This document shows positions 8,601 through 15,137 of a DNA stretch of 38,987 bases, piece after piece (positions within the stretch are counted from its first letter, which is position 1; each line of letters begins with the position of its first letter). Where the stretch lies: positions 1 to 38,987 of the forward strand of contig JALVIB010000017.1 in assembly GCA_027028725.1 (NCBI GenBank). The letters run 5' to 3'. The DNA comes from Candidatus Altimarinota bacterium. GTDB lineage: Bacteria > Patescibacteriota > Gracilibacteria > UBA4473. The translations under genes and the position numbers were made by a program. Under the pieces are notes generated by a model. That model saw only the letters and a list, made by a program, of their open reading frames with translations, did no database searches and was not told the DNA's origin.

Positions 8601-9136
8601 TGATTGCGTTTATCGCGATTTATGGTGTGCTAGTGGCGCAGTTTGAGTCTTTCAAAGTTCCGCTTCTAATCATGAGTACGGTTTTCCTCGGATTTTTGGG
8701 AATTATGCCGGGATTTGCAATTTTAGACAAAACCCTCGGAACTTTCCTAACCGCCACCAGTTTGATTGGATTTATTGCCTTGATGGGGATTGTGGTGAAT
8801 AACGCCATTATTTACTTGGAATATTTTGATATTCTACGCGACCGCGGAGTAAATTTTCGCGATGCTTTATTTCAAGCCGGAAAAACTCGTTTGCGACCGA
8901 TTGTTTTGACTTCCATGACAACGGTTTTGGGAAGTCTGACCATTATTAACGATCCGGTTTGGTCGGGATTGGCGTGGACAATTATTTTTGGATTATCAAT
9001 TTCCGCAGCTTTCACACTAGTGGTTTTCCCAGCGTTAATGGCAAGTTTTCCGCCAAAAGTTCGTGACGAAGACCATTTACTCAAACCGAATCCGAAAGCA
9101 AATTGTGCTTGTGAAATTAAAAATCCCGCGAAATAA
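5681..9136 (+). CDS. RND-family efflux pump, inner-membrane permease (AcrB/MdtB-like)
   Basis: Proton-driven export permease of 1151 aa, with two repeats of a transmembrane helix, a large porter domain and a bundle of helices. Visible landmarks: the TM1 region RPLTILILVGLIFAGFLSY, the porter start PGASAEEVE, TM4 with GLLVDSATVVVEN, and the matching second-half segment MGIVVNNAIIYLEY. In AcrB TM4 has two adjacent aspartates; here the first is kept (Asp427) and the second is Ser428. Three palindromic elements are in frame: at the N-terminus before TM1 (SPALREARG), near residue 527 (LTPNPLLEGEG, at the end of the first helix bundle) and near residue 718 (PHPNPLPEGEG, in the second porter domain). 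The C-terminus also ends within a CGCGGG motif (NPAK). It belongs with the adaptor upstream. Substrate unknown. Confidence 0.93.
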   Translation: MNKIKETNSSNLSPALREARGLKLNFAGKIAKFFLENRPLTILILVGLIFAGFLSYKMTPKQYNPTISMPAFTVIVDYPGASAEEVERFVTRELEEKIADVPGVDKIFSQSMDGGRAVSFVQFLVGEDFEDSRVKLTNKVLGNLDLRQGMIQTPLIKSVSADDVPVLTIGFSAKNLSQNQVRVLAYDIMNQLKKVPNVANLDIHGGEPRVLKISLDLGRMKNRGVSVQDIKNAILANNFRFRTGKIENPANFFEVEVNGELTDPESAKKITVVPGVKLEDVAKVSDGYREKTSFVQVFKKDGVQDTVFVSLAKRKGSNAQTVVKDAREALSRIMANEKFAGLDFHIYRDEGEVSRKAIGGLMQNLISSILIVSIVLWLFLGLRSASIVAIAIPLTMAGVFIIGYSAGKNINRVTLFALILSLGLLVDSATVVVENIYRHLQEKAKSAKKSLQVRREAIVEAVNEVGIGLFLSTLTSVIVFLPTSNLSGMMGDYMGPLSFFLPMALIVSMLVAYVLTPFLADVILPRDLTPNPLLEGEGAKRNLSFFDRVTEKYSKLLTKILDKDKFRRFFLITIFGALFLVFTFPVLKLVHFKMLPSANKNQFFVYIDAPQDTNFPQTQKIAGFISKELLKNPEIVSVQSFVGTASVVDFNGLFKGANYRIAPYMATLRVNLTDTDDRSIKSTPLLDAERDKILAKISKLQNSTVCQGEACENPVKNSPHPNPLPEGEGDINFYETLKNTTFKFLEDPPGPPVRATLMAKIKGPNRELLKKVARDVEEMFRKTDRVVDIDTSISDNVRKVSFRVDHEKALEAGITTMQIYEALSAITAEKNISQFHQKDSPEMIDITLSVPPEKRDKLEDLTEVYIKNFAGNMVPLSAVVRKVETRPEEVLYLDTRDETIYVTGELKNRSVIYATIDLMFDIFDYDFPEGGKIVDWSLYGFDFETKSREIYHIEWGGERELTLDNFRDLGLAMLIAFIAIYGVLVAQFESFKVPLLIMSTVFLGFLGIMPGFAILDKTLGTFLTATSLIGFIALMGIVVNNAIIYLEYFDILRDRGVNFRDALFQAGKTRLRPIVLTSMTTVLGSLTIINDPVWSGLAWTIIFGLSISAAFTLVVFPALMASFPPKVRDEDHLLKPNPKANCACEIKNPAK
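7261..7295. repeat. Palindromic element in frame inside the RND pump
   Basis: A copy of the CTCTCCTAGAAGGAGAG family, translated LTPNPLLEGEG. It is almost identical to the intergenic copy at 4015, so the element, not the protein, is conserved. Confidence 0.85.
7834..7869. repeat. Second palindromic element in frame inside the RND pump
   Basis: A variant with centre CTCTCCCCGAGGGAGAG, translated PHPNPLPEGEG. It directly follows a degenerate CGCGGG motif (AAAATCCCGTGAAAAA), so two repeat types are adjacent within the porter domain. Confidence 0.85.
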
Positions 9137-9209
9137 CCCCCTAACCCCCTTATCAGGGGGAAATAGATGAGCAATAATTTAAAAGTAAAAATTTTAACCC
9201 CTATATAAA

Positions 9210-9641
9210 ATGAAAAAATTCTTATCAGAAAAAGTTTTGGGCAAAATCGCCTACAAAATTTCTACCGACAAACCGTTTGAGGAAGTTTTCCAAAAACTTG
9301 AAAAAGCTATTACAAATAACGATTTCAATATTATCACCACTCATGATATGCGGAAAACTTTTGAGAAAAATAATTTGGAAATTTCGCGGGATTTTCAGTG
9401 TCGCATTGTGGAATTATGTAATGCCAAAAAAGCGCACAAAGCGTTGGGAATGAGTATGGATTTGGGGATTATGATGCCGAAAAGTATCATTATTTCCCGC
9501 GAAAATAACCAAACAGTTCTGCGCTACATGCAGATGAAACCGTGGATGGTGGGAATGATGTTTCCGGATATAAACATTGCGCCGATGTCCAAAAAAGTGA
9601 TGGCGACTTTGAAAAAAATCGTCCACGAAGCGGTGGCTTAA
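9210..9641 (+). CDS. DUF302 domain protein
   Basis: A 143-aa soluble protein of the DUF302 family: an N-terminal alpha/beta part with SFEEVxxKLExAI-like TDKPFEEVFQKLEKAITN, the central CRIVELCNAKKAHKAL segment, and MMPKSIIISRENNQTVLRYM. The two family-typical features are the C-x-N-P/A-like ELCNAKKA stretch and the following basic/hydrophobic strand. The biochemical function is not established; DUF302 genes are often found near sulfur-metabolism and redox genes. Here it follows the RND pump by 73 bp (a CCCCCTTATCAGGGGG palindrome lies in the gap) and precedes the DUF2892-like gene. Two CGCGGG motifs are translated (SRD and SRENN). Confidence 0.8.
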   Translation: MKKFLSEKVLGKIAYKISTDKPFEEVFQKLEKAITNNDFNIITTHDMRKTFEKNNLEISRDFQCRIVELCNAKKAHKALGMSMDLGIMMPKSIIISRENNQTVLRYMQMKPWMVGMMFPDINIAPMSKKVMATLKKIVHEAVA

Positions 9642-9758
9642 AATCCCGCGAAAAATTCTCTCCCGCCTTGCGGGAGGGCTTCAGTCTTCGCTAAAGCTTC
9701 GACTGACAAGAGGGTAGTGGTAAAAAAATAAGTCATTTAATTCTTAACTAAACATAAA

Positions 9759-9983
9759 ATGTACAAACTAAAAACAGATTCATGGTATCTCGAACGAATT
9801 TTGTTCCTAATTGCTGGGTTTTTCGTCCTTGGCTCAATTTTCGCGGGATTTTATGTTCATCCGTATTTCTTTTATTTCGCGGGATTTGTCGGATTTTCTC
9901 AACTAATTTTTGGACTAACCGGTTGGTGTTTGATGGCGATTATTTTGCGAAGCTGCGGAGTGAAAGGGAAGTTGGAGAAATGA
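9759..9983 (+). CDS. Small DUF2892-like membrane protein
   Basis: A 74-aa protein with two transmembrane helices (about residues 12-30 and 33-62) and a late GWCLMAIILRSCG segment. It matches the pattern of DUF2892, the C-terminal membrane domain of the rhodanese YgaP, where the segment LTGxCPLYxxLGxxTC carries cysteines; here two cysteines (GWC and RSC) are kept. Function unknown, with a link to membrane sulfur handling by family association. The hydrophobic helices contain CGCGGG motifs read as FAGF twice. It ends the cluster begun by the repressor at 3781. The 117-bp gap before it contains a CCGCC-TTG-CGGG hairpin (about 9660-9675). Confidence 0.7.
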   Translation: MYKLKTDSWYLERILFLIAGFFVLGSIFAGFYVHPYFFYFAGFVGFSQLIFGLTGWCLMAIILRSCGVKGKLEK

Positions 9984-10177
9984 TTTCGCGGGATTTTAGA
10001 AAAAAATGCGTTAATGTAGGGAACGAATATTTTCGTTCCTCGTTAAATTATCTTTATTTGAATTAATTTTTTGGAGCGAAGATATTCGCTCCCTACGAAC
10101 AAGAATAAAATCCCGCGAGATTTTTCTCGTAACCCCGCCGCCTTGTAAACTCCCCCAAAACTTTTAGAATACTCCTG
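9984..10177 (+). promoter_or_regulatory. Intergenic hairpin repeats and flippase promoter
   Basis: Two hairpin repeats (TAGGGAACGAA...TTCGTTCC at about 10017-10041, and GGAGCGAA-GATA-TTCGCTCC near 10072-10092) lie within 80 bp. A promoter TTGTAA (10143-10148), 16-bp spacer, TAGAAT (10165-10170) ends 7 nt before the ATG at 10178, another leaderless configuration. Confidence 0.65.
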
Positions 10178-11689
10178 ATGTTTTCCAATAAGAAAATCCT
10201 CGGGAACGCTTTCGCGCAGTTTGGCGGAAAGTTTATCACGATGTTCACGAGTTTTTTGATTGTGAAGTTGATAACTTCCCTTGGGGCGAGTTTTTATGGA
10301 CAATATGTGACAGCTTCTGAATTTTTAGCGTTTTTTGGGATTATTGCGGATATGGGGCTTTTTGCCGTGGCGGTGCGGGAAATTAGCAAGGCGGATAGTG
10401 CGAAAAATCCCGCGAAAAAAGACCTCACCCCAAACCCTCCCGAACACTCGGGACTAGAAGGAGAGGGAATACACTCAAGTTCGGAATTCATTTTAGGAAA
10501 TATTTTGTCATTTAGATTACTTTTAATTTTAGGAGTAATTATTTTCGCGGGAATTTTTGCGCAATTTGTTCCGCAGTATTCTCCTGATTTGAAACTGGGG
10601 ATTTGGATTACTGCGATTTCTATGGGTTTAACAATTATCGCGGGAACTTTATCCAGTGTTTTGCAGGCACGAATGAAAATTCATAAGTATTCTTTGTCTT
10701 TGGTGATAGGGAAAATACTTTATGCTATTTGCGTATTTTTTATTATCAAAAATACGGAAATTTTCGCGGGATTTAACATCTTTTTTACTATTTTATGGGC
10801 AGGCGCGATTTCCAATTTTATTGTATCTTTATTAGTGTACTACTTTGTTTCCCGCGAAATTAAAATCCGCCTGCTTTGGGACACGAAATTCATCAAAAAA
10901 ACACTGCGCGATACTTTGTCTTACGGGCTGGCACTGGTTTTGCAAACTCTATATTTACGCATCGATATGATCTTGATTTCCATTATTTTGGGGATAACTT
11001 TCGCGGGAATTTACGGTGTGGCGACACGCGTTTTGGAATCAATTTTGGTTTTGGGCGTGTTTTTTGGGCAAGCGATGTTACCGCAGATTTCCGCACAGGA
11101 ACAAGATAGACAAAAATCTTCCGCGAGTTTGGTCTGGGGAATTGAGAAACTGCTCATTTTCTCTCTACCGATTATTATTGGCGTGAGCTTTTTTTCGCGG
11201 GATTTGGTAATACTTTTGAGTTCCAAAGAATTTCTGACCACCGCAACACAAATCGGATCTGACCGAATTTTACAAATCCTCATTCCGACCGTTTTTTTCG
11301 CCTTTTTCAACCAACTTTTCACTTTCACTTTGGTCGCGAAAAATTTACAGCGGAAACTGGTCTGGATAAACGGTTTGGCGCTCATCGCCAACGCGGTTTT
11401 GAACATTATTTTCCTGCGTCAATACGGACTTATCGCGGCGGCTATTTCAACCGTTGTTTGTGAAGTCTTGGTTTTTATTCTACTTTCCCGCGAAATTTCG
11501 CGACATTTTTCGTTTCCATTTTCCCGAAAGAATTTGAGCATAATTTTGCTGGCAAATTTAGCAATTTTCGCGGAAATTTTCTTTACTCCGCTTCGCGATA
11601 ATTTACTTCTAGCGGTTTTGATTTGCGGGATTACTTATTTGGTGATTTTGGGGACGAATGTTCGCGGATTCTTAAATTCATCAGAATAA
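10178..11689 (+). CDS. Wzx/RfbX-type polysaccharide flippase, MOP superfamily
   Basis: A polytopic membrane protein of 503 aa, about 12-14 helices, that would flip lipid-linked glycans or related intermediates across the membrane. It begins ILGNAFAQFGGKFITMFTSFLIVKL, the usual first helix of the polysaccharide-biosynthesis family, with the EFLAFFGIIADMGLFAVAVREIS segment following, and second-half helices with LVWINGLALIANAVLNIIFL. A stretch of repeat-derived residues (about 75-105: NPAKKDLTPNPPEHSGLEGEG) is inserted in the loop after helix 2, where a soluble loop tolerates it. Numerous CGCGGG motifs encode FAGI/FAGF within helices. It stands alone, with no glycosyltransferase nearby. Confidence 0.88.
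   Translation: MFSNKKILGNAFAQFGGKFITMFTSFLIVKLITSLGASFYGQYVTASEFLAFFGIIADMGLFAVAVREISKADSAKNPAKKDLTPNPPEHSGLEGEGIHSSSEFILGNILSFRLLLILGVIIFAGIFAQFVPQYSPDLKLGIWITAISMGLTIIAGTLSSVLQARMKIHKYSLSLVIGKILYAICVFFIIKNTEIFAGFNIFFTILWAGAISNFIVSLLVYYFVSREIKIRLLWDTKFIKKTLRDTLSYGLALVLQTLYLRIDMILISIILGITFAGIYGVATRVLESILVLGVFFGQAMLPQISAQEQDRQKSSASLVWGIEKLLIFSLPIIIGVSFFSRDLVILLSSKEFLTTATQIGSDRILQILIPTVFFAFFNQLFTFTLVAKNLQRKLVWINGLALIANAVLNIIFLRQYGLIAAAISTVVCEVLVFILLSREISRHFSFPFSRKNLSIILLANLAIFAEIFFTPLRDNLLLAVLICGITYLVILGTNVRGFLNSSE
10423..10469. repeat. Palindromic element in frame inside the flippase
   Basis: A variant of the CTAGAAGGAGAGGGA family carrying a nested CCCGAACACTCGGG palindrome, directly after a CGCGGG motif at about 10408. 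The nested form recurs at 1980 and 12900. Confidence 0.8.
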
Positions 11690-11776
11690 ATTGACCATTT
11701 TGGGCAAAATTCATACAATTCACGCGGTTTGACCACGAAATCCCCAACCACAGGTTGGCAGGCGCGAAATTTTTAC

Positions 11777-11866
11777 GGAGAGTTGCCGGAGCGGTCGAAC
11801 GGGGCACCCTGCTAAGGTGTTGTACCCGCAAGGGTACCGAGGGTTCGAATCCCTCACTCTCCGCCA
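11777..11866 (+). tRNA. tRNA-Ser (anticodon GCU)
   Basis: Class II tRNA of 90 nt with encoded CCA. The acceptor GGAGAGT (11777-11783) pairs with ACTCTCC (11856-11862); discriminator G, CCA at 11864-11866. The anticodon stem GCACC/GGTGT encloses CTGCTAA, anticodon GCT at 11811-11813. A long variable arm (GTACCC-GCAA-GGGTAC) and a GGGTTCGAATCCC T-arm fit serine. It reads AGC/AGU codons. Confidence 0.97.
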
Positions 11867-12038
11867 GATTTAAAAATAGAGGGATGAGAACCCGATATTT
11901 CAAGGGTTCGACGCGCCGAAGCAAGACAGAAAAGCGACCGAGCGGAGCGAGGTCATTTTTATGGTGAGCGAGAAGCGAACGGCAAAAGAAAGATAAAAAA
12001 TAAGAAGTAATCCCTCACTCTCCGCCAGATTTAAAAAT
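11848..12038 (+). repeat. 30-bp direct repeat of the tRNA-Ser 3' end enclosing 131 bp
   Basis: The last 19 nt of the tRNA plus 11 downstream bases (11848-11877) recur exactly at 12009-12038. The 131 bp between have a different composition (GCGACCGAGCGGAGCGAGG and similar) and contain an AACCC...GGGTT inverted repeat. This could be a remnant attachment-site pair of a lost integrated element or a small duplication. No integrase gene is nearby. Confidence 0.8.
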
Positions 12039-12092
12039 TTCGCGGGATTTTGTGTTTGCATTTTTTCAAAATTTGTTGTAAATCTTAACTGA

Positions 12093-13388
12093 ATGAAAAA
12101 ATATCTTCTAGCGACTGTTTTACTAGCGGTGATTTTCACAATCCCGCGAATTTTCGCCACTTACGAGTGGCGGGAAACCAAAATTTCGCGGGTTTTGAGT
12201 TCTAATGTTTTTGTAACTTTGGATGATAAAAAGTGGCGGATAATCGGGGTTTTGCCGAATGACGAATTTTCTTCTAACAAGCGAGAGGCCTGCCACGCCA
12301 AGGGAAATTCCCGCGAAATTAGCGAGCTGTTGCTGGATAACAAAATTTTTTCCGCGACTGATGAAAAAGTCAAAGATGCATTGCACTTGAAAATCGGCAA
12401 AGAATATGTGACGGAAATTATTTTGCGAAAAGGTTGGGCAAAAATGAATGATGATGAAGTGAGTTCGTATTTTTCCGCGAGATTTAAGCGAGCGCAGGAA
12501 CTTGCGCAGAAAGAAAAACTTGGTTTGTGGGGACCATGTTTGGATGACTTGAATTGGCAAAAAATTCGCGGGAATTTCGGCGAACGCATGCGGAAATTGA
12601 AACGCGAAAATCCACAATTTCTCGGCTCGGTAGCGGTTGGTGAAGTGGTGGAAGTTTTGTCAGGCAATGAGTTTCGGTTGAAAAACGGACCAATTGTGCG
12701 CTTGGCAGATGTGGAAATTCCCCGCGAAAATAATTCGGCGAGTCGCTGTTTTCAGAAAAACTCGCGAAATTATTTGGAAAATCTGATTTTGGGCAAGAAA
12801 GTTCGTTTGGAAAAACCGGTAAATTCCCGCGAAATTATGGATTACAAGTTGGTGCGGGTGGTTTATTTGGAAGAGGGGAATCGTTTGAAAAAACTACCTC
12901 ACCCTCCCGAGTACTCGGAACTAGGAGAGGGAGCCAACCTAAATTTTCGCCACCACCTTGCGGGGGGAAAGAATAAAAATTTTCGCCACCGCCTTGCGGG
13001 GCACAGCGGGATTTCGGTTAATGAAAAAATGATTCGGGATGGTTTTGGGAAATTCGCGGGATTTTCAAAACCTCACCCCAACCCTCTCCTAGAAGGAGAG
13101 GGAGTTTTAAAGGAATTGCAAAAAGAAGTTTATGCTAATCCGCGGGGGGCGTGGGCGATTTGTGCGCGGGAGATTTTGAATACTTCGGTGGAAAATCCCG
13201 CGAAAAATTCCGAAATTCGTGAAATTGACGAGAATTGTCCGATTAAAGGGAATATTTCTGGCACCAAAGCCAATCCGATAAAAACTTATCACACCGTTTT
13301 GAGCGGTTGGTACGATCGTGTCCAGCCGGAACAATGTTTCCAAACAGAGGAAGAGGCAAATCTCGCGGGATTTCGGAAGGTGAAGTGA
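12093..13388 (+). CDS. Exported protein with two thermonuclease-like (SNase) domains
   Basis: A 431-aa exported protein. Signal peptide about residues 1-25 (LLATVLLAVIFTIPRIFA). Residues 28-150 form an SNase-like OB fold (KISRVLSSNVFVTLDDKKWRIIGVLPN ... EIILRKGWAKMN ... RAQELAQKEKLGLWG). A second copy starts near 180 (VGEVVEVLSGNEFRLKNGPIVRLADVEIP), interrupted by repeat-derived sequence at about 260-345 before resuming (LQKEVYANPRGAWA). SNase catalysis needs two Arg and one Glu; the usual RxxGxxxPE active-site strand is not kept in either copy, so nuclease activity is doubtful. The C-terminal 50 residues (CPIKGNISG, then PEQCFQTEEEANLAGFRK) form a small module often attached to SNase proteins. 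Four palindromic elements lie in frame. Confidence 0.8.
   Translation: MKKYLLATVLLAVIFTIPRIFATYEWRETKISRVLSSNVFVTLDDKKWRIIGVLPNDEFSSNKREACHAKGNSREISELLLDNKIFSATDEKVKDALHLKIGKEYVTEIILRKGWAKMNDDEVSSYFSARFKRAQELAQKEKLGLWGPCLDDLNWQKIRGNFGERMRKLKRENPQFLGSVAVGEVVEVLSGNEFRLKNGPIVRLADVEIPRENNSASRCFQKNSRNYLENLILGKKVRLEKPVNSREIMDYKLVRVVYLEEGNRLKKLPHPPEYSELGEGANLNFRHHLAGGKNKNFRHRLAGHSGISVNEKMIRDGFGKFAGFSKPHPNPLLEGEGVLKELQKEVYANPRGAWAICAREILNTSVENPAKNSEIREIDENCPIKGNISGTKANPIKTYHTVLSGWYDRVQPEQCFQTEEEANLAGFRKVK
12896..13105. repeat. Cluster of four palindromic elements inside the SNase gene
   Basis: Within 210 bp: a nested CCCGAGTACTCGG unit (12896-12934), CCACCTTGCGGGG (about 12952-12966), CCACCGCCTTGCGGGGCACAGCG (about 12984-13007), a CGCGGG motif (13052) and a full CTCTCCTAGAAGGAGAG unit (13071-13105). 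All are in frame and account for most of the 85-residue interruption of the second SNase domain. Confidence 0.85.
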
Positions 13389-13393
13389 TGGAG

Positions 13394-13422
13394 TTGACTT
13401 ATCCACTGTGTTTGTTTATAAG
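13394..13422 (+). promoter_or_regulatory. Sigma70-type promoter for the gene at 13429
   Basis: TTGACT (13394-13399), 17-bp spacer, TATAAG (13417-13422). The expected start of transcription coincides with the ATG at 13429, so the message would be leaderless. Confidence 0.7.
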
Positions 13423-13428
13423 AAAAAT

Positions 13429-13863
13429 ATGAATGAAAAATTACCGGTTCCAGTTGAATTGAAAGATATGACAGAGTTTGATCCTAATTATGGGAGAACT
13501 AGAACATCAATAGAAAGAATTCAGGATATTTTAGAAATGTCTAAAGATGAAAAATCAGGAATAACAATGGTTTTCACCATAGATAATGCTCCAAGTTATG
13601 ATTCTCGAAAAACGCATTACGGACAAGTCGGAGCTAGTGCAGCTAATACTATAAATGAATATAAAATAGGAGATAAACTTTGGGAACAGTGCCCTATAAT
13701 TTATTATACTGATGGCGGAATTGAATTTATTGAGGGGTTTGGAGGTACGGCAACAGAATCTCCTAGTTCAATTGTGATAATTGTTCCACCACAAGGGAAG
13801 GCTATTAAGTATTGGCAAAAAATTACAAACGAGAAAATTAGAGAATATTTAATAAACAAATAA
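13429..13863 (+). CDS. Hypothetical protein, AT-rich
   Basis: I do not recognise this 144-aa protein. It has no signal peptide or membrane helix. It contains strand-like segments (GITMVFTIDNAP, SSIVIIVPP) and polar loops, suggesting a compact alpha/beta fold. The ATG at 13429 is preferred over an upstream GTG (13408) because of the promoter at 13394-13422. Unlike its neighbours it contains no CGCGGG motif and no palindromic insert, and has a different codon habit (AGA, ATA, GGA), consistent with recent acquisition. It lies between the SNase and porB genes, whose promoters are separate. Confidence 0.6.
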   Translation: MNEKLPVPVELKDMTEFDPNYGRTRTSIERIQDILEMSKDEKSGITMVFTIDNAPSYDSRKTHYGQVGASAANTINEYKIGDKLWEQCPIIYYTDGGIEFIEGFGGTATESPSSIVIIVPPQGKAIKYWQKITNEKIREYLINK

Positions 13864-13928
13864 TTTGTAAAAATTTCGCGGGATTTTTAACTATTTCGTA
13901 GACTCTGAATCAAGTTCAGAGAGTTTGT

Positions 13929-13957
13929 TTTATTTTTTCGCGGGATTTTTGTATACT
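13929..13957 (+). promoter_or_regulatory. porB promoter with CGCGGG motif in its spacer
   Basis: TTTATT (13929-13934), 17-bp spacer, TATACT (13952-13957), ATG at 13965. The iterated motif occupies the spacer (TTCGCGGGATTTT, about 13937-13949). Just upstream is a hairpin GACTCTGAA...TTCAGAGAG (about 13901-13922). Confidence 0.55.
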
Positions 13958-13964
13958 TTTCGCG

Positions 13965-15065
13965 ATGCAAAAAATTAAAAATCAACCTCACCCCAACCCT
14001 CTCCTAGAAGGAGAGGGAGTTAAAAGGATTTATTTAAAACAACCCCCTCAATCCCCCTTGTCAGGGGGAAGCTCTGGAAATCCCGCGAAAAAAAAGCCGT
14101 TTATTCCAAATTTGAAAAAATTGTCCCAAAATCCGCAACGATTAGCTAGCGGGCATCGGCTTTGTCCGGGGTGTGGGATTGGAGTGATTTTGAAGCAAGC
14201 ACTGACGACGATTGATAATCCTGTGGTGGTTGCCAATGCGACAGGGTGTTCGGAAATTTGTTTTTCGCCGTATCCGCAAAACGCTTTCAAAGTGCCGTGG
14301 ATTCACTCGGTTTTTGAAAACAGCGCGGCGGTGATTTCCGGTGTGGAGTCGGCGTGGCGAGTTTTCGTGAAAAAAGGAAAACTGACTGAGGAACAGAAAA
14401 AAATTAAATTTTTAGCCGTCGGCGGAGACGGAGCGACTTACGATATCGGGTTTCAGTGGCTGAGTGGGGCGATTGAACGCGGGCACGATTTCACTTACAT
14501 TTGTTTCGATAACGAAGGATATATGAACACTGGTTATCAGCGATCGGGAGCGACAAATTTGGGGTTCGCGACACATACTTCCCCAGTTGGAAAGAAAATT
14601 GTCGGGAAAATTCAGCAACGGAAAGATCTAACGCGGATTATTGCGGCGCACCATATTCCGTATGTGGCGCAGGTAAATCCCGCGAATTCTTTTGATTTGA
14701 TGAAAAAAGCCAAAAAAGCGTTTGATGCGGAAGGACCAGCTTTTTTAAACGCTTTCTCGATGTGTCCGACAAACTGGAAATATTCCAGCGAACAGGGGAT
14801 TGAGATTGCGGCGTTGGCAACTGAAGCGGGATTATGGCCACTTTATGAAGTCGATCACGGGCGTTGGAAAATTAATTTCAAACCGAAAGCCAGCAAAACT
14901 TACCGCGAAAAAAACGAGCCGTTGGAGAAATTTTTATCACTGCAAGGACGGACTAAACACCTTCTCAAACCGGAAAATCGCGGGATTTTGGACCAACTCA
15001 AAAAGCAAATCGCTGACGATTGGGATTATTTGCTGGGTATGGAGGAAGCGTTTCCGTTGAAGTAA
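13965..15065 (+). CDS. porB: 2-oxoacid (pyruvate):ferredoxin oxidoreductase, beta subunit
   Basis: Thiamine-diphosphate-binding beta subunit of a 2-oxoacid:ferredoxin oxidoreductase, probably pyruvate to acetyl-CoA with reduced ferredoxin. The core begins at about residue 62 (GHRLCPGCGIGV) with the cluster-binding cysteines CPGC, then NATGCSEICFSPYP, FKVPWIHSVFEN, and the ThDP/Mg motif GDGATYDIG ... DNEGYMNTG. A further cysteine in SMCPTNW completes the usual four. The first 60 residues are unlike other PorB proteins and consist of three repeats in a row (PHPNPLLEGEG, then PPQSPLSGGSS, then NPAKKK). The alpha and gamma/delta subunits are not in the window, so the gene is an orphan here. Confidence 0.92.
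   Translation: MQKIKNQPHPNPLLEGEGVKRIYLKQPPQSPLSGGSSGNPAKKKPFIPNLKKLSQNPQRLASGHRLCPGCGIGVILKQALTTIDNPVVVANATGCSEICFSPYPQNAFKVPWIHSVFENSAAVISGVESAWRVFVKKGKLTEEQKKIKFLAVGGDGATYDIGFQWLSGAIERGHDFTYICFDNEGYMNTGYQRSGATNLGFATHTSPVGKKIVGKIQQRKDLTRIIAAHHIPYVAQVNPANSFDLMKKAKKAFDAEGPAFLNAFSMCPTNWKYSSEQGIEIAALATEAGLWPLYEVDHGRWKINFKPKASKTYREKNEPLEKFLSLQGRTKHLLKPENRGILDQLKKQIADDWDYLLGMEEAFPLK
13986..14092. repeat. Three different repeats in tandem at the PorB N-terminus
   Basis: A CTCTCCTAGAAGGAGAG unit (13986-14020), a CCCCCTCAATCCCCCTTGTC... unit (14042-14072) and a CGCGGG motif (14078-14092) follow each other, all read in frame. Confidence 0.85.
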
Positions 15066-15137
15066 AATTTCGCGGGATTTTTCCAGAGGAAAGGAAGAAT
15101 TTTAGAGGTCAGAAGAGAATCTCGTGAAAAAACCACA

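Noticed and set aside
11631..11967. Open frames on both strands across tRNA-Ser
   Set aside because: They are the tRNA and its complement read as protein. Frames of this kind are a common artefact at tRNA-Ser genes.
11755..12038. A functional integrated element at tRNA-Ser
   Set aside because: Only 131 bp lie between the copies and no integrase is nearby; a remnant or duplication is the most that can be said.
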